NCBI RefSeq assembly: GCF_002443295.1
Contig: NZ_BAOS01000024.1
Coordinates: 1-64,000, forward strand
Length of the DNA: 64,000 bases
Reading direction: 5' to 3'
Source of the DNA: Candidatus Scalindua japonica
GTDB taxonomy: Bacteria > Planctomycetota > Brocadiia > Brocadiales > Scalinduaceae
The notes beneath the pieces were generated by a model. That model saw only the letters and a program-made list of their open reading frames with translations. It ran no database searches and had not been told where the DNA came from. The position numbers and the translations under genes were made by a program. Positions 19,163 through 30,391 of the stretch are shown one piece after another (position 1 is the first letter of the stretch; every line of letters starts with the position of its first letter).

Positions 19163-22100
19163 TTATATTCGTTTTTTCGCCTCTTCCGGTAGAGCAGCCA
19201 CTGCCATCAAGAGGTCATCGTTGTCCGGTTTGGCTTTAACAAATAAGGAGAAGAGGAGTGTGGCTTCCGTGTAAACATCTTTTATTATTTCTATTATACT
19301 TTCATCTGAAATGTTGTGGGCATGCAGTACACTTTCCATATTTGATAGCAATATAACAAGTGTCCAATAGTCGAGTGGTGTTCGCTTCATCAAATCATCA
19401 CGGAGATATGTAAGACAACTCCGTAGAACTTCGATAGTATTTTCTGAAAGTGCTTTTCCCTTTCCCTCTTTTGACAAATGAGGATTAGGCGCAATTACCA
19501 TGTCAGCAATTTCTCTGGAGAGCTCGGCTACGGCAACACGGCCTATTGCCATAATGGAAGCGGCCGTTCTCATTTCAATCTTTCTCTCCTTAGATATTTT
19601 TACTATGTCATCAAATATCATGCAGATATTGTCTTCAAGTAATCTATTAATTTTGTCTAAATCCCAACGCTCATTCTTTAAATTTTGTACCCATTCTAGA
19701 TAAGATACGTATACACCTCCCAGGTTTGTGCTGATATCAGGGGCTATAAATGTGCCTTTTCCTGTTACAATCCTGTCCCCCTCAGGGGTAACAGGTCCGT
19801 TTGCACCTTCCACAATAACTTTGGCCTTTACGCCATAAGCATTTCTGTCTATGGCATTTTCAAGTGCTGCGAGGACGAGAAAGTCGACATCCAACGTAAA
19901 AATACCATCATTGGCAATTTCTCTTCCTCCCTCGAATCCTTTCAAGAAACCTGCACCGGTCGTATTTACATGCTCCAGAACAGCGTTTATATCGAGGCCA
20001 CTTGGATTGTATATGCCGCCACTGGCATCCGTAATGGCGACTACCTTTGCCCCCTCTTCATGCAGAAATTTTGCCGGTGGCTGGCCTACATTACCAAACC
20101 CCTGTATGGCAGCAGTGGAGCCTTTAAGTTTTATGTTTTTATGTTCGGCGGCTTTTTTAAGGGCGATAAAAACACCACGACCTGTTGATTCGGCCCTGCC
20201 AAGAGAACCTCCCTTATCATCAGGCTTGCCGGTAACAACGGCAAGCGCATGGCATTTTGCTTCAGGATGCTCTTTCAGCACTTGCAAGCATTTGTCAAGG
20301 TATAGAGTTTCCATAGGAGTGGAATGTTGTTTGTGAAGAGAAGTGAAATCATCCATGATTTTTTTGGTCAATTCTGTATCACCTGTCAGCCAATCAGACG
20401 AGTCTTTGTTTTCGATTGAAGATTTCAGGTATTCATCTACAAACCACGCCATCTTTGTCGCGTTAGTGTTGACGTCCGGTGCCGGTATATCAAGATGTGG
20501 TCCAATCGCGCCTCTTTCCTTTAGTTTTCGGCTGTATTCTCTGATTACCAATGCGTCTTTTCGTTCAAGCAGGTTTCTCGGGCTTGCTATGATACCACCT
20601 TTTGAACCACCGTATGGTATTCCGGCGATGGCACATTTCCATGTCATCCAGATAGCAAGCGCCCTGACCTCATCAAGTGACACCTCCGGGTGTTCCCTGA
20701 ATCCGCCTTTAGCCGGACCACGTGCTGAATTGTGATGTACCCGATAACCAATTATTCCTTCTTCTGAAAGCCGCAATGTCTCTACTCGCTCAGGGGCAAG
20801 TAATTTTTTTTTCAGAAATAAAGGGAGTCTGAGAATATCCGAGACGACTGCGAATTGGCTTTCTGCTACCTCAAGTGGGCTCGGCATGGCCACGGCATGT
20901 TCTCGGATCTTTGTATATTCCTTAATAGTAACTCCCGGCACGGCGAACACTTGGCTGATCCTTTCGAATTCACCTATATTGTCTCTGTGATTTATGATAT
21001 TTTTTGCGAGTCCTCTCTTTATTTCAAGGAATCTTTCCAACTCTTCTTCATTTGCAGCATTAAGGTTAACTTTCTCCTTTGCGGGCTCTTTTGGTTTGAG
21101 TTGCCCCTTAACGGGAAGATCATCTAAATGGTTAAGTGCTGTTAGCCTCTCACCGGCAAGAAACTTTAAAGCGGCTTCTCCTATCGTAAAAAGATACGTC
21201 CTTGCGGGGGGAGGTTTTGTCCCAAGCCTTTTTTGTGCTGCGGTTACACTGTGGAGACCAAGTATAATCCTGGATTCCGCTTCACATGCAAACACAAGAT
21301 CCAGGATATGATTTGTACCATGGCAAAACATTTCGTCTTCATATTTCCCTGCAATTCCATTGAAGATGATGGTTTTTGCACCAATCATATTTTTCTTTAT
21401 AAGAGATAGCGTGCCGGGACCAATGTCGTATGCTCTCAATCTTGCAAATCGTCCTGTGATTTTGTTCACTTTAACTTTCTCAGGATTAAGCCCCGTCGGT
21501 TTTGCCATAAGGTGATCAACGGGAAGTACTAAATCGACACCATACCCTTTCGCCAGTTCCAGTACTACAGCTGCATTGTAAAGAGCCTGAGCACGTGAAT
21601 CCTGCTCTACTTCAAACATACAGTTATCTACATTGTATCCCTGTACCTTGAGAAATGGAAATGCGATACCTCCAACAAAGATCAGTTTGTCAACCTTTCT
21701 ATAGACAATAAGGTTTTTCATCGCCTGGACCTTTGCGGAGACATTGGCGCCTCCGATAATGGCCACTACAGGTTTATGAGGATGCCTCATGAAATTATCA
21801 AGCGCTGTTAATTCCTGCGTAAGGAGGAATCCAGCTACTTTCGGACCTGTAATAATTCTCGTTATTGGCCCGAGCGATGCGTGCTGACCCATATGGGCTG
21901 TTACCGGATCAGCATTCACGTAGACACTGCAATTGGTAGTATCATGAAGTTGTTTCGCAAACTCGCTCACCTCATTATCGTCTTCTGAGGTTTCACCGCT
22001 TCGAAACATGACATTTTCCAGAAGAAAAATACCATCGTTATCAATAATTGATTTAACATTCTCCCCAATGCAGTCATCGGTTATAATAACCTCTCTCTCT

Positions 22101-22477
22101 TCCGGCAGAAGTTTTCTTTCTCTCAAAATTTCTGTCAGTCTTGTTGCCACGGGTTTCAAACTGAAGTTATGGTGACTCTCTCCATCATTTTTAATTCCTA
22201 CGGAAGTTTTCTGGTCTTTAAAGAAGTTTTCTCTTACACCGTTGTGGGAGACAATGACGACTGTTCTTGCACCCTGTTTCAGTATGTGGCGAATATCCAT
22301 AACCGTCGCCCTGATTCGCCGATCATCAATTATCCTGGCATCTCTTACCACATCGTAGTTTACCCTTAAGAAGACCCTCTTCCCCTCTAAGGCAGATTTA
22401 TGAAGGTTGCGGATAGGAACTTTGTCAGCATATGGATACCACTCAATTATCTTAGTATATTGATCTGATTTTTTCAT
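19163..22477 (-). CDS. fusion: PGK-like domain + helix-hairpin-helix + Glu/Leu dehydrogenase
   Basis: About 1,104 residues from ATG 22477 (MKKSDQYTKII); the frame is open to 22582 but that extension looks unlike family starts. Residues 10-430 are a phosphoglycerate kinase fold, recognisable by VFLRVNYDV, LLENVMFRSGE, VNADPVTAH, IIGGANVSAK and DIGPGTLSLI. Several active-site residues differ: the usual RVDFN is RVNYD, GGAKV is GGANV, and the GGGDT nucleotide loop is LGLHS. Residues 450-530 are a ComEA-like HhH (NLNAANEEELERF). The rest is an ELFV dehydrogenase with PYGGSKGG (catalytic Lys), PAPDVNTN and the Rossmann GFGNVG; a roughly 50-residue insertion precedes TGKPDDKGGSLGR. Dehydrogenase activity is likely; kinase activity is doubtful. 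Confidence 0.85.
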   Translation of the reverse strand: MKKSDQYTKIIEWYPYADKVPIRNLHKSALEGKRVFLRVNYDVVRDARIIDDRRIRATVMDIRHILKQGARTVVIVSHNGVRENFFKDQKTSVGIKNDGESHHNFSLKPVATRLTEILRERKLLPEEREVIITDDCIGENVKSIIDNDGIFLLENVMFRSGETSEDDNEVSEFAKQLHDTTNCSVYVNADPVTAHMGQHASLGPITRIITGPKVAGFLLTQELTALDNFMRHPHKPVVAIIGGANVSAKVQAMKNLIVYRKVDKLIFVGGIAFPFLKVQGYNVDNCMFEVEQDSRAQALYNAAVVLELAKGYGVDLVLPVDHLMAKPTGLNPEKVKVNKITGRFARLRAYDIGPGTLSLIKKNMIGAKTIIFNGIAGKYEDEMFCHGTNHILDLVFACEAESRIILGLHSVTAAQKRLGTKPPPARTYLFTIGEAALKFLAGERLTALNHLDDLPVKGQLKPKEPAKEKVNLNAANEEELERFLEIKRGLAKNIINHRDNIGEFERISQVFAVPGVTIKEYTKIREHAVAMPSPLEVAESQFAVVSDILRLPLFLKKKLLAPERVETLRLSEEGIIGYRVHHNSARGPAKGGFREHPEVSLDEVRALAIWMTWKCAIAGIPYGGSKGGIIASPRNLLERKDALVIREYSRKLKERGAIGPHLDIPAPDVNTNATKMAWFVDEYLKSSIENKDSSDWLTGDTELTKKIMDDFTSLHKQHSTPMETLYLDKCLQVLKEHPEAKCHALAVVTGKPDDKGGSLGRAESTGRGVFIALKKAAEHKNIKLKGSTAAIQGFGNVGQPPAKFLHEEGAKVVAITDASGGIYNPSGLDINAVLEHVNTTGAGFLKGFEGGREIANDGIFTLDVDFLVLAALENAIDRNAYGVKAKVIVEGANGPVTPEGDRIVTGKGTFIAPDISTNLGGVYVSYLEWVQNLKNERWDLDKINRLLEDNICMIFDDIVKISKERKIEMRTAASIMAIGRVAVAELSREIADMVIAPNPHLSKEGKGKALSENTIEVLRSCLTYLRDDLMKRTPLDYWTLVILLSNMESVLHAHNISDESIIEIIKDVYTEATLLFSLFVKAKPDNDDLLMAVAALPEEAKKRI

Positions 22478-22858
22478 GACTATCAAATAAGAGTAATCAG
22501 CCTCACATGTTTTATCCGGTTTGTATAAAGTTTCTATAAAAAACGTACTGATAACGACACAATTTCTTATACAACTATACACCTGCTATTCTGTTTTTAA
22601 AGCTAATGATACTTTTACGTTGCTATGAAACTTTTGTCAAGTTTAATTATATGTAAAAGAGAAAGGGAGTTACATTACAAATGAAACGCAGGGCATAGAA
22701 TGCGTAATGTTGATTGTCTCATAATTTGTCTGTAAAAACTTGTATAATTTTTCGGGAAAAGTATGGTAAAATGTTCCACAAGGGTTTTATTAAATGATTA
22801 CATAGCTTCTATTCTTCAAAAGATCTTTATAAAAATTTAAAAAGGCAATAGACTCACT
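22478..22858. other. divergent intergenic region
   Basis: Lies between the divergent fusion gene and the acyltransferase gene and must hold both promoters. A TATAAT near 22742 faces the plus-strand gene but I find no well-spaced -35. Confidence 0.35.
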
Positions 22859-23635
22859 ATGCTAAAGTTTTCACTGAAGTCTGCATTATACCAGGTACCG
22901 GGAATATTCTATCTCATTTTCATTGCCCGGTTTCAAATTGAGTATGACCTGATCAGGAAACGGTCTCACGATCTTATTTTTGGACGTGCTCACTCTTTTA
23001 CAAGAAAACTTTTAAAACTCACTCATGTAAAAATAGAGGCATCAGGTATGGAAAACCTGATTAACAGGCCAGCAATAATCTGCCAGAACCACACTTCGAT
23101 AATGGACATTCCCGCTATATTGCATACAGTAAAAGGGAAACCTCTGTTCTGTGGAAAGTTCGAGTTATTCAGGATCTGGGTTTTCGGCAAAGGGATTGAA
23201 ATCCTGGGTATGGTTAAAGTTTATAAGGATGATAAAAAAACCTGGAAAGTTCTCTCGGAAGCAGCAAAAAAAATTAAAGCTACCAATTTAGATAATGGAG
23301 CATTGACCCCTTATTTAGTTATATTTCCGGAAGGCACAAGAACAAAGGATAAAGACTATAAAATGAACGAATTTAAACGCGGCTTGTTCAGCATCGCAGT
23401 AAAGCATAACCTGCCAATTATTCCGATCGCAACTTACGGCGGCCTGGATATCACCCCTAAAGGAACATGGAGTTTTAATAAAGGCACGATTTACGAAAAG
23501 GTTTTAGAACCTTTATATCCAGAAAATTACGAAGGTATCGGCGTTAAAGAAAAATCCATAAAACTTCAAAACGACACAAGAAAGAGGATAAATGACGGAC
23601 TTAGCGAACTGATTAATAACTATGGTAATAGGTGA
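22859..23635 (+). CDS. plsC: 1-acyl-sn-glycerol-3-phosphate acyltransferase
   Basis: Membrane acyltransferase of 258 residues that converts lysophosphatidate to phosphatidate in phospholipid synthesis. It shows an N-terminal hydrophobic segment, QNHTSIMDIPA (HX4D, near residue 78), the block II/III region (KGKPLFCGKFELF...), FPEGTRTKD (near 160) and LPIIPIATYGG. All catalytic blocks are present and the length is normal. It stands alone, divergent from the PGK-dehydrogenase fusion. In an anammox organism it could handle ladderane chains, but nothing in the sequence shows this. Confidence 0.88.
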   Translation: MLKFSLKSALYQVPGIFYLIFIARFQIEYDLIRKRSHDLIFGRAHSFTRKLLKLTHVKIEASGMENLINRPAIICQNHTSIMDIPAILHTVKGKPLFCGKFELFRIWVFGKGIEILGMVKVYKDDKKTWKVLSEAAKKIKATNLDNGALTPYLVIFPEGTRTKDKDYKMNEFKRGLFSIAVKHNLPIIPIATYGGLDITPKGTWSFNKGTIYEKVLEPLYPENYEGIGVKEKSIKLQNDTRKRINDGLSELINNYGNR

Positions 23636-23926
23636 ATATGATACCATTAACAGGTTGGCAGTATTAAGTTTATTAAGGTGTCTACCGCATTTTCCCTATC
23701 CGTCCAACCTATTGCCATTTTGTCTTTTAAAACACCTAAATACCTCGACACCCTCTTTTCTTATCTCATAATTACTACTAACCCTTTAGCCTATGTTTCC
23801 TCATCATGTTTTTGTTCATGCGTTGAAAACTTAATTTTTTGAACACTCAATTTACGATCAGTTACAAGCGTTAATACTCTCTCGTCCTTCCTCAATCTCC
23901 CTTCGCCTCTCCTCGCTCTTGGCATA

Positions 23927-26900
23927 TTATTTTTTTTGGTATTTTGCAAGTTTATCTTTCAGGCTCGTTTCTGCCTTGCCAATCTGGTAGTAGTTGTCTG
24001 CCTGTATTTCACCACCTGATGTAATCAGAATATAGCTAAAACTGATTCGGTCAAGTGTTTCTACTCTTGCGCCATTAATTATGGTAAGGTTATCAAAATA
24101 GTGCTCGCCGATGTATGAATTACCTGATATGGTGACATCTGTCAAATTATTGAGTGTATTCTCTACAGTAATTGAAGTAACGTCATTAGATAATATTCGG
24201 AATACAGTTGCCGGAGTGGTCTCCTGGCTTGTATTTGGATTAAGGAAAATGCCAATCAGTCCATCCACATTCCACTTTCTTGTGGAATCAGTTAATGTAT
24301 TAGCGGTTAAATCAGAAGACAACCCTGTACCTACTGACACAAGAGGGGTTGAATAAACCAATGAAGTACTGCCATTATTATCTACAATCAGGTCACCATA
24401 GGTCTGTATCGATGCTTTTAAGTAAATAGTCCCTGCGCCTCCGTCATTTGAGCTGCCAAGTCCTCCATAAGCAGTTATACTATTTATGTCAAAACCGGCT
24501 ATATCATCATAATATACCGCTATACGGCCCCCTCCACCTCCATTGGTAGAACTATATGACCTTGTAGCCTTACCTCCGTTTGCCGCAATTGTCCCTGAAC
24601 CATCACCGCGTATCGTGCCTACATTTATATATATTCCACCTCCACTGCCTCCTCCATTCCAATCTGAATCCTCGCCATCTCCACCATTAGATTTGATACT
24701 GCCATTACCGTTAAGGACTATCTCAGCGGCCGTTATCCTTACAAGACCTCCTCCGTTACCTCCGTAACCACCATTAGTATATGAGTTTCCCCCTCCACCA
24801 CTTCCGAGCTCATTAGGGTTGTAAAAACTACCGTATACCCCATTTACATTATCAGTCCCGGTTTGACCACCCAGGCCACCATAACTTCCTCCACTTCTAA
24901 CATAACTGCCTCCGGTAGTCGTATTTCCCAATGTTCTACCATAATAACTATAGTTGCCAGACCCATTGTAACCACCCAGATACCCCTTGCAACTCACGTC
25001 TATCGTACTGCCTGAATCTATGGCTAACGTTCCACCCACCCCTATTGTCGAACTATAAGCCTGTGTCATCGTTGCCGCTTCATGAGTTAATATTCCATTA
25101 TTCTGCAAGGTAACATTGTTCCCTACTGACAGGTCGACTACTGACAATTCCCCATTATCAACGGTAAGATTATTAACCACCGTCATAACTTCTGCAAATA
25201 TCAACGCTCCATCACCAACAACAACATTGTTTACTACCAACTCTCCCATGCATGAATCTCCAGCATCAAGGGTGAGCTTGTTGACAATCAGCTTGTCAAT
25301 AGATATCGAACCCCCGCCAATGATAAGATCATCAAACGTAAACCCATTACCATCCTCTGATACCAAAGGGGTAGGCTTGCCTGTATTATTAGAGTTATTA
25401 CCAATAAGCTGTTCTTTCTTATTGACCACATCTTTTAAGTAAATAGTTCCCGCACCCCCGTCATTTGAGCTGCCAAGTCCTCCATAAGCAGTTATACTAT
25501 TTATGTCAAAACCGGCTATATCATCATAATATACCGCTATACGGCCCCCTCCACCTCCATTGGTAGAACTATATGACCTTGTAGCCTTACCTCCGTTTGC
25601 CGCAATTGTCCCTGAACCATCACCGCGTATCGTGCCTACATTTATATATATTCCACCTCCACTGCCTCCTCCATTCCAATCTGAATCCTCGCCATCTCCA
25701 CCATTAGATTTGATACTGCCATTACCGTTAAGGACTATCTCAGCGGCCGTTATCCTTACAAGACCTCCTCCGTTGCCCCCGTAACCACCATTAGTATATG
25801 AGTTTCCCCCTCCACCACTTCCGAGCTCATTAGGGTTGTAAAAACTACCGTATACCCCATTTACACTATCAGACCCGGTTTGACCACCCAGGCCACCATA
25901 ACTTCCTCCACTTCTAACATAGCTGCCTCCGGTAGTCGTATTTCCCAATGTTCTACCATAATAACTATAGTTGCCAGGCCCATTGTAACCACCCAGATAC
26001 CCCTTGCCACTCACGTCTATTGTACTATCTGAGTCTATGGTTAATGTATCTGAAACAGTTATATCAAGAGAGTATTCTTCTGTTGTCGTTGTATCTGGAT
26101 GGGTTAGTTTGGCATTATTGAGAAGTGTTATACTGTAAAACGTATGAGGACCTTCAACCGTCAAATTAGCGCCGTCTACTGTGAGGGCCTTGAAGTCCAT
26201 GCTCCGGTTACCAGTGACTATTGTAGTATCTACCGTAATAGAAACAACATCCCTTTCTATAATAATCACGCCGGCGTCTGTCATTCCTCCTGGCACAGCA
26301 GGAATCGAAGGTGAATTTCCTCTATAAGGCCATCCACTAATGTTAGTAGATGCCGTTACCTGAATATTTCCCTGGACAGTTGGCACATCCGAAATTGAAA
26401 ACGTGCCATCAGGCAGTGAGGTTGTTGAAAGATTGTTTACGGTTGTAACCGTAACTCCTCCCATTGGGCCCCCATTTATGTCAACTAAAGACCCTAATAT
26501 GGTTGTCAAAGGATCAGGTATAACAGTGACAAACAGATCTGGTGACGCACCTGCATTATTAGCAAGATCTAATGCTGTCGCGCTAATGGTGACACCTGAT
26601 ATGCCTAAAGGCACCGTGTAATCAAACTCATATGGAGCAGATGTATCTGTAAAGACGACATTACCATCTATGATGAAACTTACCGAGGCAACTTGTACGT
26701 CGTCGGCAGCATCAGAAGCAACCTGAATCTTTGCCCCTTCTATTACATCAATACCAGCCAATGGAGAGGTAATACTGACAGTTGGCGGAACCCCTGCGAT
26801 ATCCTGGACCATTCTATATTGTCCAATATATAATCTTGTATCGCCGCTACTACCGTTTTCCATGATACCATTCGATGTTGTCAGGTACAGATAACGACTA

Positions 26901-28933
26901 TCAGCATCTGTCCCCGTTCCATCATCATCTCGGAATTGAGCAAAATTAATGATAGCGGTGAAAACTGGATCATCCGGGATGCTAATGTTATAGGCTGGAA
27001 CCGCATTGAAACTTAAGACATCAGCGCCGAATACAAGGCTATCAAATAATGCCGCATCCATCAGATAGTTACCCTCAACACTCTTTGCAATAGTTGGAGT
27101 TGTCGGATTACTGATATTTACCGCTTTGAGACCACCTGTATAATCTGAGACATACGCGATACTATTACGCAAAACCACATCTCTGGCATTACCATTTGTA
27201 TCCACCGTGCCAATAATTCCGGCATTAGAGGGAGTAGTAATATCTATGACCTGCACACCGGCAGACCCGTCTGCCACAACTGCCAGGTTGCCTTCCGGAT
27301 CTATATCTACACCTTTAGCAATATTCGAGGTAACAACTGTACCTTCTATTACAGGGTTGTTAGACACGGAAACATTGATTATCTGTAATCCGGCATTCCC
27401 ATCGGCAACATACGCATAAATACCGGAGACCGCAACATCATAAGCATCACCCGGTGTATCAACCGAGCCTACCGTAACAGGATCTAGAGGATTGCTTATA
27501 TCCATGATCTGTAACCCTGATACACCATCAGCAATATATGCAAGAGCACCGTCGACCTTCACATCATTTGCATTCCCGAGAGTATCTTCAGATGCTACAA
27601 CTGCTGGATTAACTCGGTCCGATACATCTACAACCTGTAACCCTGTAGACCCTGCTGCAACATATGCATAATCACCGCCAACATCCACATTGTTTGCAAA
27701 CCCGGAGATATCCACATAAGAGAGGGGTGTTGGCGAAAATGTCTCGACAGTAAATACAGCAGTATCAGAAAATCCGTTATTAGTAACCGTAATAACCGCT
27801 GTCCCATCTGTTCCCGCATAAACCAGACCGGCGGTGACACCGAAGTTGGCCACTACCAGATCGCTGGAACTGTAGTTGGTCCCAATACCTGTAGGAGTAA
27901 GGTCAATGGTATTACCATCGGTAAAGGTACCGGTAACTGTTAATTGTTTAGTCGATTCCCCCATTATGGTGTTAAAGGTCAACGCAAAATTTGACGGTGT
28001 GACTTTAATGAAATCCAGAGTAGCGGCGAGGTCAAAGCTACCGGCGTCATTAGGGTCGCTGGCAGATGACACCTCCAGTCCGTCCCAAATTCCATCACCA
28101 TCCGAATCTCCCAGAAGAGGATTGGTGACATAGCCGTCATCACCCGCGACAATCTCTTCCCCATCAGAAATGCCGTCACCATCGGTATCGGCATTGTTCA
28201 TACCTGTGCCAAGGTCAAACTCTTCCAGGTTGGTAAGGCCATCCTCGTCCATATCTTCCAGGGAATCAACAGGGTTATTCGGGTTAAGGCCGTTGGTCAG
28301 TTCGAAGTCGTCGGGCAAACCATCGCCATCCGAATCTCCCGATAACTGGACCGATAAGAAAATAGAGGACAATACCATCTCGTTTGAAGCGGAAATGATA
28401 ATATTTCCGCTTGATATTGCGGTTACTAGGCCATTCGAATTTACTGTTGCAATCGCCTGGTTAGACACCGTATACGCAGTTCCCTGTCCACCCAAAGTGA
28501 CGTCCTTGGTAGAACCATCCGGGTACATAGCCAGGACAGATATTCGAGTTGTTTCTCCAATAGCGCTAAGCACGCTTTTCTCAGAATTAATTGTAAGCGA
28601 GGTCGGCACCTGTTCGTAACTATTATTGAAGAACATCTCCTCAACCGAAATATTGCCGTTAGTCTGTATTGTTACATACTCACTCTGCCCGGAAACTGTT
28701 TTACCATCTTCCACACACGTAACCCGAACTCTAACCCGGCCCATATTGGATGGAACGTTATTCAATTGCCAGCTTCCGTCAGGTTTAACATTAACCGTAC
28801 GATTCAGTACGGTAACAGTGCAATTCTCATTTAATTGAGCGGAGGCAATTGAAAACATAAAACACGGTAAGAGAGCGACCATCACAAAGCATCTTGCTAC
28901 AACTAATACAACTGTTTTTGACATACCACTCAA
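23927..28933 (-). CDS. large secreted multidomain protein (Big2, TSP3-type, LVIVD propeller, Gly-rich repeats)
   Basis: 1,668 residues with a signal peptide (cleavage near IASA-QLN). In order: a Big_2-like Ig domain (residues 110-200); four thrombospondin-3-type Ca2+ loops (DSDGDGLPDD, DMDEDGLTN, DTDGDGISD, DSDGDGIWD; 200-300); a second Big_2-like domain; six LVIVD-type propeller repeats (405-660, e.g. YAYVADGNAGLQIINVS); an Ig-like domain; a carboxypeptidase-regulatory-like domain; and two nearly identical Gly-rich repeats (about 205 residues each) linked by beta-rich segments. No LPXTG, PEP-CTERM or beta-barrel anchor is seen; the tail ends KLAKYQKK. AAGGAG lies upstream of ATG 28933. Probably a cell-surface or matrix protein; the partner is unknown. 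Confidence 0.8.
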   Translation of the reverse strand: MSGMSKTVVLVVARCFVMVALLPCFMFSIASAQLNENCTVTVLNRTVNVKPDGSWQLNNVPSNMGRVRVRVTCVEDGKTVSGQSEYVTIQTNGNISVEEMFFNNSYEQVPTSLTINSEKSVLSAIGETTRISVLAMYPDGSTKDVTLGGQGTAYTVSNQAIATVNSNGLVTAISSGNIIISASNEMVLSSIFLSVQLSGDSDGDGLPDDFELTNGLNPNNPVDSLEDMDEDGLTNLEEFDLGTGMNNADTDGDGISDGEEIVAGDDGYVTNPLLGDSDGDGIWDGLEVSSASDPNDAGSFDLAATLDFIKVTPSNFALTFNTIMGESTKQLTVTGTFTDGNTIDLTPTGIGTNYSSSDLVVANFGVTAGLVYAGTDGTAVITVTNNGFSDTAVFTVETFSPTPLSYVDISGFANNVDVGGDYAYVAAGSTGLQVVDVSDRVNPAVVASEDTLGNANDVKVDGALAYIADGVSGLQIMDISNPLDPVTVGSVDTPGDAYDVAVSGIYAYVADGNAGLQIINVSVSNNPVIEGTVVTSNIAKGVDIDPEGNLAVVADGSAGVQVIDITTPSNAGIIGTVDTNGNARDVVLRNSIAYVSDYTGGLKAVNISNPTTPTIAKSVEGNYLMDAALFDSLVFGADVLSFNAVPAYNISIPDDPVFTAIINFAQFRDDDGTGTDADSRYLYLTTSNGIMENGSSGDTRLYIGQYRMVQDIAGVPPTVSITSPLAGIDVIEGAKIQVASDAADDVQVASVSFIIDGNVVFTDTSAPYEFDYTVPLGISGVTISATALDLANNAGASPDLFVTVIPDPLTTILGSLVDINGGPMGGVTVTTVNNLSTTSLPDGTFSISDVPTVQGNIQVTASTNISGWPYRGNSPSIPAVPGGMTDAGVIIIERDVVSITVDTTIVTGNRSMDFKALTVDGANLTVEGPHTFYSITLLNNAKLTHPDTTTTEEYSLDITVSDTLTIDSDSTIDVSGKGYLGGYNGPGNYSYYGRTLGNTTTGGSYVRSGGSYGGLGGQTGSDSVNGVYGSFYNPNELGSGGGGNSYTNGGYGGNGGGLVRITAAEIVLNGNGSIKSNGGDGEDSDWNGGGSGGGIYINVGTIRGDGSGTIAANGGKATRSYSSTNGGGGGRIAVYYDDIAGFDINSITAYGGLGSSNDGGAGTIYLKDVVNKKEQLIGNNSNNTGKPTPLVSEDGNGFTFDDLIIGGGSISIDKLIVNKLTLDAGDSCMGELVVNNVVVGDGALIFAEVMTVVNNLTVDNGELSVVDLSVGNNVTLQNNGILTHEAATMTQAYSSTIGVGGTLAIDSGSTIDVSCKGYLGGYNGSGNYSYYGRTLGNTTTGGSYVRSGGSYGGLGGQTGTDNVNGVYGSFYNPNELGSGGGGNSYTNGGYGGNGGGLVRITAAEIVLNGNGSIKSNGGDGEDSDWNGGGSGGGIYINVGTIRGDGSGTIAANGGKATRSYSSTNGGGGGRIAVYYDDIAGFDINSITAYGGLGSSNDGGAGTIYLKASIQTYGDLIVDNNGSTSLVYSTPLVSVGTGLSSDLTANTLTDSTRKWNVDGLIGIFLNPNTSQETTPATVFRILSNDVTSITVENTLNNLTDVTISGNSYIGEHYFDNLTIINGARVETLDRISFSYILITSGGEIQADNYYQIGKAETSLKDKLAKYQKK
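24415..25028 (-). repeat. 614-bp direct repeat, copy A (codes Gly-rich module)
   Basis: Near-identical to 25432-26045 at a constant offset of 1,017 bp (339 codons). Only scattered substitutions differ, for example at the start of the repeat and near 24846. The encoded module is rich in GGGSGGG and GGYGGNGGG runs. Confidence 0.9.
25432..26045 (-). repeat. 614-bp direct repeat, copy B (codes Gly-rich module)
   Basis: Second copy of the repeat at 24415-25028, in the same frame. The near-identity between copies implies recent duplication or gene conversion and makes the locus prone to length changes by recombination. Confidence 0.9.
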
Positions 28934-28953
28934 TCTTCCAAACTCCTTAAATC

Positions 28954-29015
28954 AAAAAAGCCTTAGTAACGAAGGATAATTAGATCTAATTATCCTTCGT
29001 TACTAAGGCTTTTTT
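28954..29015. terminator. perfect 62-bp palindrome, bidirectional terminator-like, in a leader
   Basis: Every base from 28954 to 29015 pairs about a centre at 28984/28985 (AGA|TCT); each 31-nt arm carries AAAAAAGCCTTAGTAACG at its outer end. Read in either direction it is a GC-topped hairpin followed by six or more T, so it fits an intrinsic terminator both ways. It ends only 21 bp upstream of the minus-strand start at 28933, immediately before its ribosome site, so it would lie in that gene's leader. Attenuator or insulator are the likely roles. Confidence 0.7.
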
Positions 29016-29217
29016 TCTAATACTAGCTCTTTGTACACTCTCTGGTTTTTTAGCTCATATTCCTTTGGCTTATATTCCATAGTACATCCTTGTACACAAG
29101 AAAAATAATTTCTTTTAACTGAATAATACGGCACTCTCGATAATTATAATGGCAGATTAACGATTTATTTTATATTGTCAAGTTAATTTGAGTATAAGAC
29201 ATATATATTAAAAATGA

Positions 29218-30385
<1,168 letters not shown>

Positions 30386-30391
<6 letters not shown>

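Noticed and set aside
22478-22582. 35-codon N-terminal extension of the PGK fusion
   Set aside because: PGK-like proteins begin near the charged MKKSDQ region; the extension looks non-coding and has no ribosome site.
24543-25784. Two identical Pro-rich plus-strand frames (24543-24767, 25560-25784)
   Set aside because: They are antisense to the duplicated Gly-rich modules; Pro richness is just the complement of Gly codons.
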